DNA from: Tepidibacter aestuarii
GTDB lineage: Bacteria > Bacillota > Clostridia > Peptostreptococcales > Peptostreptococcaceae
Direction of reading: 5' to 3'
DNA: 64,000 bases
Assembly (NCBI RefSeq): GCF_934924865.1
Contig: NZ_OW235315.1
Location: 1,798,001-1,862,000 of the forward strand
In this document: positions 35,615-44,010 of the stretch, piece by piece
Position numbering within the stretch: position 1 is the first letter of the stretch
Layout of the letters: each line of letters begins with the position of its first letter
Made by a program: the position numbers and the translations under genes
The notes under the pieces: generated by a model
Told to the model about the DNA's origin: nothing
Seen by the model: the letters and a program-made list of their open reading frames with translations, nothing else
Databases searched by the model: none

Positions 35615-36433
35615 ATGAAAAAAATAATAATATCTAGTATATTAAGTCTAGGAATTGCATTTGCTCCATTACATATTAATACAGCTAACGCCTATACGCA
35701 AATTAATAGTTCATTATTACTTAAAACTGGCATGCGAAATCAAAATGTAATGCTTCTACAAAACAATCTAAAGGAATTAGGATATTTTCATGTGAATCCC
35801 ACAGGTTATTATGGAAGTATAACAAAAAAGTCAGTTTTAGATTTTCAAAAGGCTAATAATTTAATGGCAGATGGTATAGCAGGAAAGAATACAATTAAAA
35901 AACTAAACTTATTAAATGGAAAAAGCACTTCTTCTGTAACAAGAGGAGGCTCATCATCACAGTCTAATTGGACATGGTTCTCAAAAGTTCAATATGCAAT
36001 TCCTAGAGGGGCTACATTTGAAGTACTAGATATATATTCTGGAAAATCGTTTAAAGCCAATAGAACATATGGTACTAACCATATAGATGCAGAAACTATA
36101 AGTGAATATGATACATCTATATACAAAAGTATATTCGGAGGAAATTGGTCTTGGAATAAACGACCAATTATAGTTACCTATAATGGAATATCGCTACCAG
36201 CGTCTATGGCTGGTATGCCTCACGCTGGAAATGATAATGCACCTTCAGCATCTTATACTACTTGGAGAAGTGGTGGTTATGGTGCAGGGACTAACTTAGA
36301 TGCAATCAAAAACAATGGAATGCATGGAGTCTTTGATATACATTTCATAGGTAGTAGGACTCACAGCAGTAATAGAGTTGATAATGTACATCAAAACAAC
36401 ATAAAAATTGCTCAAAAATATATAGGTAAATAA
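35615..36433 (+). CDS. Secreted peptidoglycan-binding protein
   Basis: A 272-aa exported protein. A signal peptide covers about 1-26 (cleavage after NAYT or ANA). A PG_binding_1 domain spans about 35-95 (VMLLQNNLKELGYF, ITKKSVLDFQKANNLMADGIAG). After a Ser-rich linker, a C-terminal domain (about 115-270) has YAIPRGATFEVLDIYSG, HAGNDNAP and GVFDIHFIGSRTH. The histidines in the last motif could bind metal; this domain is common in clostridial wall proteins but its activity is unknown to me. ATG follows GGAGG. Confidence 0.85.
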   Translation: MKKIIISSILSLGIAFAPLHINTANAYTQINSSLLLKTGMRNQNVMLLQNNLKELGYFHVNPTGYYGSITKKSVLDFQKANNLMADGIAGKNTIKKLNLLNGKSTSSVTRGGSSSQSNWTWFSKVQYAIPRGATFEVLDIYSGKSFKANRTYGTNHIDAETISEYDTSIYKSIFGGNWSWNKRPIIVTYNGISLPASMAGMPHAGNDNAPSASYTTWRSGGYGAGTNLDAIKNNGMHGVFDIHFIGSRTHSSNRVDNVHQNNIKIAQKYIGK

Positions 36434-36470
36434 ATAAAATCCGGTATATTCATATACCGGATTTTATTTA
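36431..36470. terminator. Bidirectional terminator
   Basis: An 18-bp stem (36431-36448 with 36453-36470), 4-nt loop, with A-rich and T-rich flanks; shared by the wall protein gene and the XapX pair. Confidence 0.87.
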
Positions 36471-36635
36471 TTAAAATAAAAGCTGTGCTATTTTGCCTCC
36501 AATTATAACCCCTAAAACTCCCATAACTCCTGCAAAAACAGGCGGTGCTGGTAAAGGTAATTTTAATTTTTGACAGATAGCGCCTAAGACTACTCCTGCT
36601 GAAGTTGCTTTTAATGATATTATTAAATCTTCCAT
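36471..36635 (-). CDS. XapX-domain micro-protein 2
   Basis: A 54-aa hydrophobic protein with two helices and the central LPLPAPPVFAG and GVLGVIIGG of the XapX/DUF1427 family. The family was named for the gene between xapB and xapR of the E. coli xanthosine locus. ATG follows AAGGGGG. It follows the sister gene by 17 bases. Function unknown; the nearby purine permeases echo the E. coli context. Confidence 0.85.
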   Translation of the reverse strand: MEDLIISLKATSAGVVLGAICQKLKLPLPAPPVFAGVMGVLGVIIGGKIAQLLF

Positions 36636-36652
36636 TAATTAGACCCCCTTCT

Positions 36653-36826
36653 TTACTTACAACCTTCGAATTTTCTTATTATAAATGCTCCGAACCAAAC
36701 ACCAAATATCCCCATAAAGGCTTGTATCGTAGGTGGTGCTGGCAAAGGAAATTTTAAAATTGTAAATATAATTCCTGTTATCATTCCTGTCAATAAAGAT
36801 AATAATACTACTTTAATGTCATTCAT
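36653..36826 (-). CDS. XapX-domain micro-protein 1
   Basis: A 57-aa two-helix membrane protein with FPLPAPPTIQAFMGIFGVWFG, a paralogue of the next gene (shared L-PLPAPP and G-G-G spacing). ATG 36826 follows AAAGGATG. The pair could form a hetero-oligomeric membrane complex (inference). It lies about 320 bases beyond the guanine-riboswitch permease on the same strand, behind a terminator. Confidence 0.85.
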   Translation of the reverse strand: MNDIKVVLLSLLTGMITGIIFTILKFPLPAPPTIQAFMGIFGVWFGAFIIRKFEGCK

Positions 36827-37149
36827 TTATATCATCCTTTCATGAAATAACTCTGATTTTGTTAATATATTTCAATATTGTAATATTTATATAAATTAAA
36901 CGTTTATAATGAAGCTTAAATTTATATAAATATGTTACCGATTCCATATCCATTATATATTTTTTTAAAAAATTTTTCAATATTAAATATTTTTTTCATT
37001 TATATTATATATAATTATAAATAAAATTTCATATCCAGCTATCTATAAAATCAAAATAATATACTTACTATATAAAAAAACAAAAGACTTAATCTTTGCA
37101 TTTATATACAGCGAAGATTAAGTCTTTTGTTTTTTTATATTTAATATTT
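36827..37149. other. Spacer between XapX genes and NCS2 permease 2
   Basis: No ORF. Contains the permease terminator (37077-37133) and very AT-rich DNA (36840-37060) that must hold the XapX promoter; I could not pick a clear -35/-10 pair. Confidence 0.6.
37077..37133 (-). terminator. Terminator of NCS2 permease gene 2
   Basis: A 23-base arm (AACAAAAGACTTAATCTT core, 37077-37099) pairs with 37111-37133 with one mismatch near the loop. Confidence 0.85.
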
Positions 37150-38568
37150 CTATTCTGGTAACAATATGAATCTTAGTATAAATAATATAGATAATACATA
37201 CATTATGGGATGAACTTCCTTATGTTTTCCTGTACCTAACTTCATTATAGGGTAAAATATCACTCCAGCTGCAATACCATTTGCTATACTATAAGTAAAA
37301 GGCATGATAACTATTGTAAAAAAAGCAGGTATTGCTTCTGTTAAATCTGAAAAATCAACATCTTTTATAGATTCTATCATTAGCACTCCTATTATTATTA
37401 ATGCAGGCGATGTTGCCTGTGATGGTACTATCCCTACAATACCACCTAAAAACAATGAACATAAAAATAAAATTCCTACAACCATAGATGTTAGTCCTGT
37501 TCTTCCACCTTCTGCTATTCCAGCAGTAGATTCTATATATGTTGCTGTAGTAGTTCCACCAAACATAGAACTAATAGTTGTTGCTATTGCATCTGCTAAA
37601 AGTGCTTTTTTCATATTTTTAATGCTTCCATCCTCCTGGATCATATCCGCCTTTTGAGCTGTTCCTACTAGAGTACCTATTGTATCAAATAAATCTACTA
37701 AACTAAAAGTTAATACAACCATTATTATACTAGTAACAGTTCCTATAATTCCTGCCCCACTATTACTTAATAATCCCTTAAAGTCCATAGCCATAAAAGT
37801 GTGTGAAACAGATGGAGGAGCTGTTATTATCTTTAATCCTTCTATATTTGTAATTCCCATAGGTATACCTATTATAGTTGTAAGTATTATAGATATTAAC
37901 ATGGCACCCTTTACATTTTTAGCCATTAATATTCCCATTATCATTATTCCTATTAAGGTTAATATTACTGCTTTATCTGTAAAATCACCAAACTTAATTA
38001 AAGTTCCCGGATCTGAAACTACAATACCTCCTCCTTTTAAACCTATTAATGTTATAAAAAGACCTATTCCTGAAGTTATTGCAATTTTTATATTATTAGG
38101 AAGACATTCCACTATTTTTTCTCTAATAGATGTTGCTGTTATTATTATAAATAATATTCCAGATATCATAACCGCTGCTAACCCTTGTTGCCATGTATAT
38201 CCCAAGTTTAAACATACACTAAACGAAAAAAATGCTGTTAATCCTATTCCTGGTGCTACTGCAAATGGTAGATTAGCATATAAAGCCATTATTAGAGTTC
38301 CAATTGCAGACACTATACACGTTCCTGTAAAAGCCGATCCTATTACAGGGTCATTTAATATAGATAGTAAAGCAGCTTCATCTCCTCTTGCTCCTAATGC
38401 ATTCATACCTGAAAACTTTAAGAGATTAGGGATTACTAAAAGAGCATAAGCCATAGTCATAAACGTAGTAAATCCAGCTAAGATTTCGGTTTTAATATTT
38501 GTCTTATTTTCTCTTAGTTCAAAAAGTTTTTCTAATATATTAGTATTTTTTTGAACTGTAGATTTCAT
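37150..38568 (-). CDS. NCS2-family purine permease 2 (guanine-riboswitch controlled)
   Basis: A 472-aa paralogue of the 32.4-kb permease. It shares KTEILAGFTTFMTMAYAL, FAVAPGIGLTAFFSF, VDLFDTIGTLVG and ESTAGIAEGGRTGL. An insertion after residue 50 (ALGARGDEAALLSILNDPV) and GIGL in place of GPNA in the substrate region suggest a different preference. ATG follows AAGGAGATGA. Its roughly 330-nt leader contains a guanine aptamer, a terminator and a further structured segment. Confidence 0.92.
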   Translation of the reverse strand: MKSTVQKNTNILEKLFELRENKTNIKTEILAGFTTFMTMAYALLVIPNLLKFSGMNALGARGDEAALLSILNDPVIGSAFTGTCIVSAIGTLIMALYANLPFAVAPGIGLTAFFSFSVCLNLGYTWQQGLAAVMISGILFIIITATSIREKIVECLPNNIKIAITSGIGLFITLIGLKGGGIVVSDPGTLIKFGDFTDKAVILTLIGIMIMGILMAKNVKGAMLISIILTTIIGIPMGITNIEGLKIITAPPSVSHTFMAMDFKGLLSNSGAGIIGTVTSIIMVVLTFSLVDLFDTIGTLVGTAQKADMIQEDGSIKNMKKALLADAIATTISSMFGGTTTATYIESTAGIAEGGRTGLTSMVVGILFLCSLFLGGIVGIVPSQATSPALIIIGVLMIESIKDVDFSDLTEAIPAFFTIVIMPFTYSIANGIAAGVIFYPIMKLGTGKHKEVHPIMYVLSILFILRFILLPE

Positions 38569-38599
38569 ATATTGTCATCTCCTTCTCATATACCATCAT

Positions 38600-38670
38600 A
38601 AAAAATTTGCTTCATGCTAATGCATCGCACATGTCACCAAGCAAAGCCCTAACGGTCTCCGTTGCTTAAA
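38600..38670 (-). promoter_or_regulatory. Second structured leader segment ahead of NCS2 permease 2
   Basis: Locally GC-rich for this genome. On the minus strand an AACGG-AGA-CCGTT hairpin (38651-38663) is followed by a second one: TTGCTT pairs with AAGCAA (38639-38644 with 38607-38612), closing an inner ATGC/GCAT stem. ATTTTTT then follows. It resembles an attenuator lying downstream of the riboswitch terminator. No known class recognised. Confidence 0.45.
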
Positions 38671-38742
38671 ATAATTGCTCTTTAGTTCACTAATCAATAT
38701 TATCTATAAGTTGAAAATTATATAATTTCCTTATAAATAAAA

Positions 38743-38777
38743 AACACAATTGGATTATGAGATAATCCAATTGTGTT
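38743..38777 (-). terminator. Riboswitch expression-platform terminator
   Basis: A 16-bp perfect stem (38743-38758 with 38762-38777), 3-nt loop, T-rich 3' side. It lies about 55 nt after the aptamer. Confidence 0.85.
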
Positions 38778-38832
38778 TTTTATAATATTAAAGCGGATAA
38801 TTTGTAATCTTAACCTAGCTTTTTATTAGGAT

Positions 38833-38903
38833 CACCCATAGAGAGAAAAATTTACGGTATCTCGTAGAAACTTCTGAACCATATCATCAGAATTATACGG
38901 ACG
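38833..38903 (-). promoter_or_regulatory. Guanine (purine-class) riboswitch aptamer
   Basis: A 71-nt aptamer on the minus strand matches the xpt aptamer core: GATATGG, AGTTTCTAC, ACCGTAAAT and CTATGGGTG in order. P1 forms between CGTCCGTA and TATGGGTG. The specificity base before TATGG is C, which pairs with guanine, so it should sense guanine/hypoxanthine rather than adenine. With the terminator at 38743-38777 it should switch the permease off when guanine is plentiful. Confidence 0.92.
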
Positions 38904-38985
38904 GCATATTTTTAATTTTTATATTTCAAAATAGTAACATTATATTTTTATAAAGTCAATAATAATTTTGAAATAATAAAATTGT

Positions 38986-39603
38986 CTATTTTTTGAATAT
39001 TCCAAAAGGCTTTCCAACAGGAAGAAAAACTCTTCCAAAATGAAGATTCAATACAGAAGCTGCAGAACCATAAAAAGACACTATCGAAATAAGCAGTTCT
39101 GAAACTGCAGCAATTTCATGAGCAAATTCAGGCATTATCCCAAATGTGCTTAAAGTCAATCCTATGAATAAGAAATCTATCAATACAAATATTATAAATA
39201 GAACTTTATGAGTTTCCATAGCTCCTATAGTCATAAATAAAGTGAATATTAGATATCCTAAAAAAGCAAATCCAAGTTGCTTAACATCTACACCAGCAGC
39301 TAATTTTTCTCCGAATACTCCATTTTGAATAAGCCATGAAGTTCCAACTGCAAACCAGAAAAATGCATATCCTCCAAAAGCAGTTGTTCCAAAAACATTA
39401 CCTTTTTTTGAATCGTTAATACAAGCAAATAATTGCGCAAATGCTCCTAAAAATATTGCCCATGGTATTATAAATGATACCCCGTGAGTAAGACCCAACT
39501 TTTGAGATGATGCTACAAGAGTTACCATAGCTAATCCAAATAATCCTAATGCTGATGGATCTGCATTGCTAATTTTTACAATTTTTGTCTCATTAGTGTT
39601 CAT
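38986..39603 (-). CDS. satP: Acetate/succinate transporter (GPR1/FUN34/YaaH family)
   Basis: A 205-aa six-helix membrane protein. The family signature NPAPLGL appears as NADPSALGLFGLA near the N-terminus, with FGGYAFFWFAVGTSWL and a GAMETHKVLF region. It takes up acetate or succinate with protons. ATG follows GGGAGG. No obvious terminator separates it from the riboswitch leader downstream, so readthrough into the aptamer region is possible. Confidence 0.9.
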   Translation of the reverse strand: MNTNETKIVKISNADPSALGLFGLAMVTLVASSQKLGLTHGVSFIIPWAIFLGAFAQLFACINDSKKGNVFGTTAFGGYAFFWFAVGTSWLIQNGVFGEKLAAGVDVKQLGFAFLGYLIFTLFMTIGAMETHKVLFIIFVLIDFLFIGLTLSTFGIMPEFAHEIAAVSELLISIVSFYGSAASVLNLHFGRVFLPVGKPFGIFKK

Positions 39604-39767
39604 AAAAACCTCCCATAAATAATTTAATATATTATAAATTCTTCGATATATATATTATCACAAAATTCTATTTTTTTAAACATTTTAATCATTTTTTTCA
39701 CAATTTTACACAAAAAATAATAATTAGTATATAATATTATATACTAATTATTATAGAGGTGATCTTA

Positions 39768-39986
39768 TTGAATAAACTATCTAGACTTTTAAAATACAAT
39801 AAACATATATCTATCAAAATTGATCCTTCAGAAAAAAAATTAAATATTTTTGACAAGACAGAAATAATTAAAAGTACATATTTCCCATTCAACGACTTAA
39901 ATGAACATATAGATTATGTATATAATATTATAATTTCAATAAATAACGTTAATTTATATATACCTAAAATTTATACAAAAGACTAA
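39768..39986 (+). CDS. Small hypothetical protein, 72 aa
   Basis: Not recognised. Basic N-terminus (NKLSRLLKYNKHISIKID) and an AT-rich, Asn/Ile-rich tail. I choose TTG 39768, five bases after GAGGTGA; a GTG three codons upstream overlaps that site. Single gene on the plus strand between minus-strand neighbours. Confidence 0.5.
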   Translation: MNKLSRLLKYNKHISIKIDPSEKKLNIFDKTEIIKSTYFPFNDLNEHIDYVYNIIISINNVNLYIPKIYTKD

Positions 39987-40012
39987 TAACCTACTATTTA
40001 TCTTGTTATATG

Positions 40013-40041
40013 GCAACGAGCCCTAGTGGGCTCAGTTGTTC
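40013..40041. repeat. GC-rich hairpin
   Basis: CAAC-AGCCC pairs with GGGCT-GTTG around a TAGT loop, in the gap between convergent genes. It lacks a good T-run but may terminate both. Confidence 0.5.
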
Positions 40042-40049
40042 AAAATATA

Positions 40050-40742
40050 TTACTTATACATTAATCTTCCACAATTTTCACATTCAATAATCTGATTGTT
40101 ATCTAACTTACTAATTTTATTCATAAAAAGTTCTACATTACATCCACCACAAATATTATTGTCTACTTTAACCAAAGCATTTTTATATTTCTTCCTAATA
40201 GTATCATATTTAATTAGATTTTCGTTATTTATTTCACTTCTCAAACTTTCTATTTGGTCTAAATTAGTATGTAAATTTTTTGTATATTCATCTATTTTTT
40301 CACTAATTTTTTGATTTAAATTTTTAATAATTTGTTTTAATTCATTACATTTAGTTTTACACTTTTGTATTTTAATATTTAAATCTTCCACTATATCCAT
40401 ATTTTCTATCAATTCTTGTTCAATTTGCTCTTTTGATTTTTGTAAATTCATTTCTTTATTTTTTATATTTTCAAGTAGCTTTATATCTTTTATTAATCCA
40501 CTGTATAAATCTTCATCTACTTTTTTAAGTTCATTTTCTTTGTCTTTCAAATTATTTTCTAATGATATAATTGATTGTTTCAAAAGTTGTAATTGTTTTG
40601 TATACATTTTTTCAGCTTTCTCTATTTTACATAATTTCATTTTTAATTCGGACATTTTAGGATATTCTTGTATATAAGTTATTTGATTTTTAATTTTATC
40701 TATCAAATTATATTTTTTATCCAATTCTATAATTTTATTCAT
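40050..40742 (-). CDS. Coiled-coil protein with C-terminal zinc ribbon
   Basis: A 230-aa protein. A long coiled coil (about 25-175, rich in Lys/Glu/Leu) is followed by a C4 zinc ribbon: CGGC and CENC in ICGGCNVEL and IIECENCGRLMY. This zf-RING_7 layout is shared with CdsZ-type proteins of clostridia. It precedes the conserved Nif3/trmK/sigA block on the same strand, and such proteins are commonly encoded just there. Exact role unknown. Confidence 0.85.
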   Translation of the reverse strand: MNKIIELDKKYNLIDKIKNQITYIQEYPKMSELKMKLCKIEKAEKMYTKQLQLLKQSIISLENNLKDKENELKKVDEDLYSGLIKDIKLLENIKNKEMNLQKSKEQIEQELIENMDIVEDLNIKIQKCKTKCNELKQIIKNLNQKISEKIDEYTKNLHTNLDQIESLRSEINNENLIKYDTIRKKYKNALVKVDNNICGGCNVELFMNKISKLDNNQIIECENCGRLMYK

Positions 40743-40784
40743 AATAATACCTCCATTTTACTATAATTATTTTTTTATATTAAA

Positions 40785-40812
40785 ATAAGGAATAGATAAA
40801 ACTATTCCTTAT
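40785..40812 (-). terminator. Terminator of the trmK-nif3-like transcript
   Basis: ATAAGGAATAG (40785-40795) pairs with CTATTCCTTAT (40802-40812); TTTTAATAT follows on the minus strand. Confidence 0.75.
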
Positions 40813-41909
40813 ATTGTAATAAATGGATCTATATTAGATTTTGATTTTAATATTTCTATACTATCAAATTCTTTTTGTAAATATTGTAAAACTATATCTG
40901 AAAATATATTCTCACTTCCAAAATGACCAGCATCAATAAGCTTTATACCTAATTCTAAAGCATTTTGAGCATCATGATATTTTACATCCCCAGTAATTAA
41001 AACATCTGCTCCCATACTGTGAGCTTTGATTATAAATTCAGATCCAGATCCGCTTACTATAGCTACTTTATTTACATCTTCTTTTAAGTTTCCTGTAGCT
41101 CTTAAACTTTTTATATTTAAATATTTTTTTACGTTTTCTGACAATTCTTCAAACTTCATAGTATTCTTTAGTTTACCAATTCTTCCAAGACCATATTTTT
41201 TACCTGTATTTTTCAATTCATATATATCATATGCAACTTCTTCATATGGATGTGCTTTTATTATATTATTTATAGCTTGCTTTAAATTACTTTCTTTACA
41301 TATACTTTCTATTTTAACCTCTTCTACAATCTCTATTTCATTTTGTACTCCTACATACGGTTTAGAATCGTTCAAAGGTTTAAATCTTCCTACACCATTA
41401 AAAGTAAATGAGCAATCACTATATTTTCCTATGTTACCACATCCCATATCTGCCATAGCTTTTCTTATACAATCCTGATGCGATACTGGAGTATATACAG
41501 CTATTTTATATAGTTTTTGATCATATGTAGTATCTAAAACAAGAACATCCTTTAAATCTAGCCTTTTAACTATTTCATCATTTAGACCATCATAAGCTAT
41601 ATCAAAATTAGTATGTGCCGAATACACACTAATATTGTTTTTTATTAGTTTATATATATCATTTCCTTTTGTTATAGATGTATTTATTTTTTTCAATCCT
41701 TTAAATATAAACGGATGATGCGTTATTATTAAATCTACTTTGTTTTCCACAGCTTCATCTATAACAGCTTGAGTAGCCTCTAATGTAACAAGAATTTTTT
41801 CTACTTTAGACATTTGATCTCCTATAATTAACCCTATATTATCCCAGTTATACGCTAATGATTTAGGATATTTATTCTCAAATATTTTTATTACATCTTT
41901 AACGTACAT
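40809..41909 (-). CDS. Nif3-like dinuclear metal protein (YqfO family)
   Basis: A 366-aa member of the NIF3/DUF34 family, often mislabelled GTP cyclohydrolase I type 2. Metal ligands are in ITHHPFIF (about 61-68), YSAHTNFD and the late DAGHFGSE. The inserted central PII/CutA-like domain (about 130-230) is the YqfO form. It overlaps trmK by 11 bases; this trmK-nif3 pair is a conserved neighbourhood in Firmicutes. Confidence 0.92.
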   Translation of the reverse strand: MYVKDVIKIFENKYPKSLAYNWDNIGLIIGDQMSKVEKILVTLEATQAVIDEAVENKVDLIITHHPFIFKGLKKINTSITKGNDIYKLIKNNISVYSAHTNFDIAYDGLNDEIVKRLDLKDVLVLDTTYDQKLYKIAVYTPVSHQDCIRKAMADMGCGNIGKYSDCSFTFNGVGRFKPLNDSKPYVGVQNEIEIVEEVKIESICKESNLKQAINNIIKAHPYEEVAYDIYELKNTGKKYGLGRIGKLKNTMKFEELSENVKKYLNIKSLRATGNLKEDVNKVAIVSGSGSEFIIKAHSMGADVLITGDVKYHDAQNALELGIKLIDAGHFGSENIFSDIVLQYLQKEFDSIEILKSKSNIDPFITI

Positions 41910-42597
41910 AATCTTTCAACTCCTCAAGCTTTTGAATTTTATTTCTACATTCATATATTTTTAATTCTATTTTTTCACCTTGTTTTCCTTCTATTTTTTC
42001 TATTATCTTAGAATATTCTTTTATTTTTTTATCTATAAATTCTAAAACCAAACAACCTTTATTCTCTAAAAGCCCTTTTCCAATTTCATAATAAATTTCA
42101 TCTTGTTGAGGTATTTCTCTGCCATCATATTTAACTACCATTATTTCATAGATCCTAAAGTCCTCTTTAACTAGAATTTCCTCTTCAATAACAAATTTAT
42201 TTTTATGTAAATATTTTCTAAGTTCAGCGGATGCCTGCATTGGCTGTAGTATCATCCTATCTAATTGTTTTGCTATTTTAAGTTCATTCTCTATTAATTG
42301 GCTTATTAAAACTCCTCCCATGCCTGCTATTACTACTTCGTCTACTTCTCCTACCTTTAATACACTAAGTCCACTTCCCAATCTCAATTCTATTTTATTT
42401 TTCAGATTATTTGAAGCAATTTCTTTTTTTGCATTATTCAATGGCCCTTCATTTACATCAGCTGCTATAGCGCACTTTATTTTATTTTTCTTTATTAAAT
42501 ATACTGGTATATAACCATGATCCGTTCCTATATCTGCTATTTTTGCATTATTACTAACTAAATTGGCCACTGCTTCTAGTCTTGGAGTTAATTTCAT
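41899..42597 (-). CDS. trmK: tRNA (adenine(22)-N1)-methyltransferase TrmK
   Basis: A 232-aa SAM methyltransferase that modifies A22 in the tRNA D-loop. It starts MKLTPRLEAVANLV and has the SAM motif IADIGTDHGYIP and the VIAGMGG motif. ATG 42597 follows GAAAGGAAG. The reading frame extends upstream, but that extension lies across a divergent small gene and looks non-coding. Confidence 0.93.
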   Translation of the reverse strand: MKLTPRLEAVANLVSNNAKIADIGTDHGYIPVYLIKKNKIKCAIAADVNEGPLNNAKKEIASNNLKNKIELRLGSGLSVLKVGEVDEVVIAGMGGVLISQLIENELKIAKQLDRMILQPMQASAELRKYLHKNKFVIEEEILVKEDFRIYEIMVVKYDGREIPQQDEIYYEIGKGLLENKGCLVLEFIDKKIKEYSKIIEKIEGKQGEKIELKIYECRNKIQKLEELKDYVR

Positions 42598-42664
42598 TTT
42601 TTTACACTTCCTTTCTTGAATTAAAATAAATATTTTTAAAATAATAATAATGAGGTGATTTAAT

Positions 42665-42850
42665 ATGGAAAAAAAAATAATTCCACCAAAAAAATTATTA
42701 AAATATAAATGGGGTGGCACTACTTTTGAATGGGCTGAAGAAGCTAAAGAAATAAATGCTCAAATACAAGATGCTCAAGAAGAAAATATATCTAAAGATA
42801 AATTAAAAAAAGAGATAGAGTATGGAAATATGCCTCAATATTGGAATTAG
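42665..42850 (+). CDS. Small hypothetical protein, 61 aa
   Basis: Not recognised. A charged soluble peptide (starts MEKKIIPPKKLLKYKWGG, ends MPQYWN). ATG follows GAGGTGA at ideal spacing, and a strong hairpin ends the transcript, so it is very probably expressed. It stands alone on the plus strand between trmK and sigA, divergent from trmK (start codons 67 bases apart). Confidence 0.72.
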   Translation: MEKKIIPPKKLLKYKWGGTTFEWAEEAKEINAQIQDAQEENISKDKLKKEIEYGNMPQYWN

Positions 42851-42851
42851 A

Positions 42852-42880
42852 AAAAAATTCGCCTTATAGGCGAATTTTTT
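42852..42880. terminator. Bidirectional terminator between the 61-aa gene and sigA
   Basis: A 12-bp stem (42852-42863 with 42869-42880), 5-nt loop, A6/T6 ends; overlaps the sigA stop. Confidence 0.88.
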
Positions 42881-43994
42881 AATCTAAATAATCTTTTAAT
42901 TTTTTAGATCTGCTTGGATGTCTTAATTTTCTTAATGCTTTTGCTTCTATTTGTCTAATTCTTTCTCTTGTTACATCAAATTCTCTACCTACTTCTTCAA
43001 GAGTTCTAGCTCTTCCATCTGCTAATCCAAATCTTAATTTTAAGACTTTTTGTTCTCTTTCATTTAAAGATCCTAAAACTTCTTCAATTTGCTCTTTTAA
43101 AAGAGAATAAGCTGCAGCTTCTGCAGGTGCAGGTGCATCTTCATCTGGTATAAAGTCACCAAGATGACTATCTTCTTCTTCTCCGATAGGAGTTTCTAAT
43201 GATACTGGTTCCTGCGCTATCTTTAATATTTCTCTTATTTTATCTTCCGGTATATCCATTTCCTTAGCAATTTCTTCAGGTTTTGGTTCTCTACCTAACT
43301 CTTGAAGTAACTGTCTTGATACTCTTATAAGCTTATTTATAGTTTCAACCATATGAACAGGTATTCTTATAGTTCTAGCTTGATCTGCTATGGCACGAGT
43401 TATTGCCTGTCTTATCCACCACGTAGCATAAGTACTAAACTTATATCCTTTGCTATAATCAAACTTTTCAACTGCCTTAATCAAACCTAAGTTTCCCTCT
43501 TGAATCAAATCAAGAAATAACATTCCTCTTCCTACATATCTTTTAGCTATACTTACAACTAATCTAAGGTTGGCTTCAACTAGTCTTTTTTTAGCTATTT
43601 CATCACCTTGTTCCATTCTTTTAGCAAGTTCTATTTCTTCCTGAGCCGAAAGAAGAGGTATTTTCCCAATTTCTTTCAGATACATCCTAACTGGGTCGTC
43701 TATACTTATACCTTTAGGTAAAGATAAATCTATACTCTCAAAATCAAATTCCTCATCATCGCTATCATCTTCATCTTTTTCTACTTTAATACTCTCTTTT
43801 TTATTTTTTTCTTCTAATACTTCAATTCCCATTTGACCTAATGTCTCATATAAGTTTTCAATTTGGTCTTTGTCTAATTGAACTTCTCCTAAAACTTCCA
43901 TTATTTCACTATATGTTAAAGAACCTTGCTTCTTTCCTTTATCCATTAATTCTTTTACAGATTGTCTTTGTTCTTTACTTATTTTTTTCGCCAT
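42879..43994 (-). CDS. sigA: Primary sigma factor SigA/RpoD
   Basis: Housekeeping sigma factor, 371 aa. Region 1.1 is short with an acidic [11 protein letters not shown] stretch. Region 2 has [11 protein letters not shown] and the -10-binding [18 protein letters not shown]. Region 4.2 is at the C-terminus ([20 protein letters not shown]). ATG follows AGGAGG, 16 bases after dnaG, giving the classic dnaG-sigA macromolecular synthesis unit. Confidence 0.97.
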   Translation of the reverse strand: MAKKISKEQRQSVKELMDKGKKQGSLTYSEIMEVLGEVQLDKDQIENLYETLGQMGIEVLEEKNKKESIKVEKDEDDSDDEEFDFESIDLSLPKGISIDDPVRMYLKEIGKIPLLSAQEEIELAKRMEQGDEIAKKRLVEANLRLVVSIAKRYVGRGMLFLDLIQEGNLGLIKAVEKFDYSKGYKFSTYATWWIRQAITRAIADQARTIRIPVHMVETINKLIRVSRQLLQELGREPKPEEIAKEMDIPEDKIREILKIAQEPVSLETPIGEEEDSHLGDFIPDEDAPAPAEAAAYSLLKEQIEEVLGSLNEREQKVLKLRFGLADGRARTLEEVGREFDVTRERIRQIEAKALRKLRHPSRSKKLKDYLD

Positions 43995-44010
43995 CCTAAG
44001 TTCCTCCTTT

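Noticed and set aside
37304..38449. Plus-strand frames of 117 and 216 codons opposite NCS2 permease 2
   Set aside because: Antisense shadows; the permease frame is unmistakable.
38600..38670. Second leader segment as a PRPP or ppGpp (ykkC-type) aptamer
   Set aside because: The conserved ykkC motifs are missing, so I report it only as an unclassified structure.
42598..42720. Longer N-terminus for TrmK
   Set aside because: The extra 41 residues are upstream of a good ribosome site and ATG, and lie on the divergent 61-aa gene.
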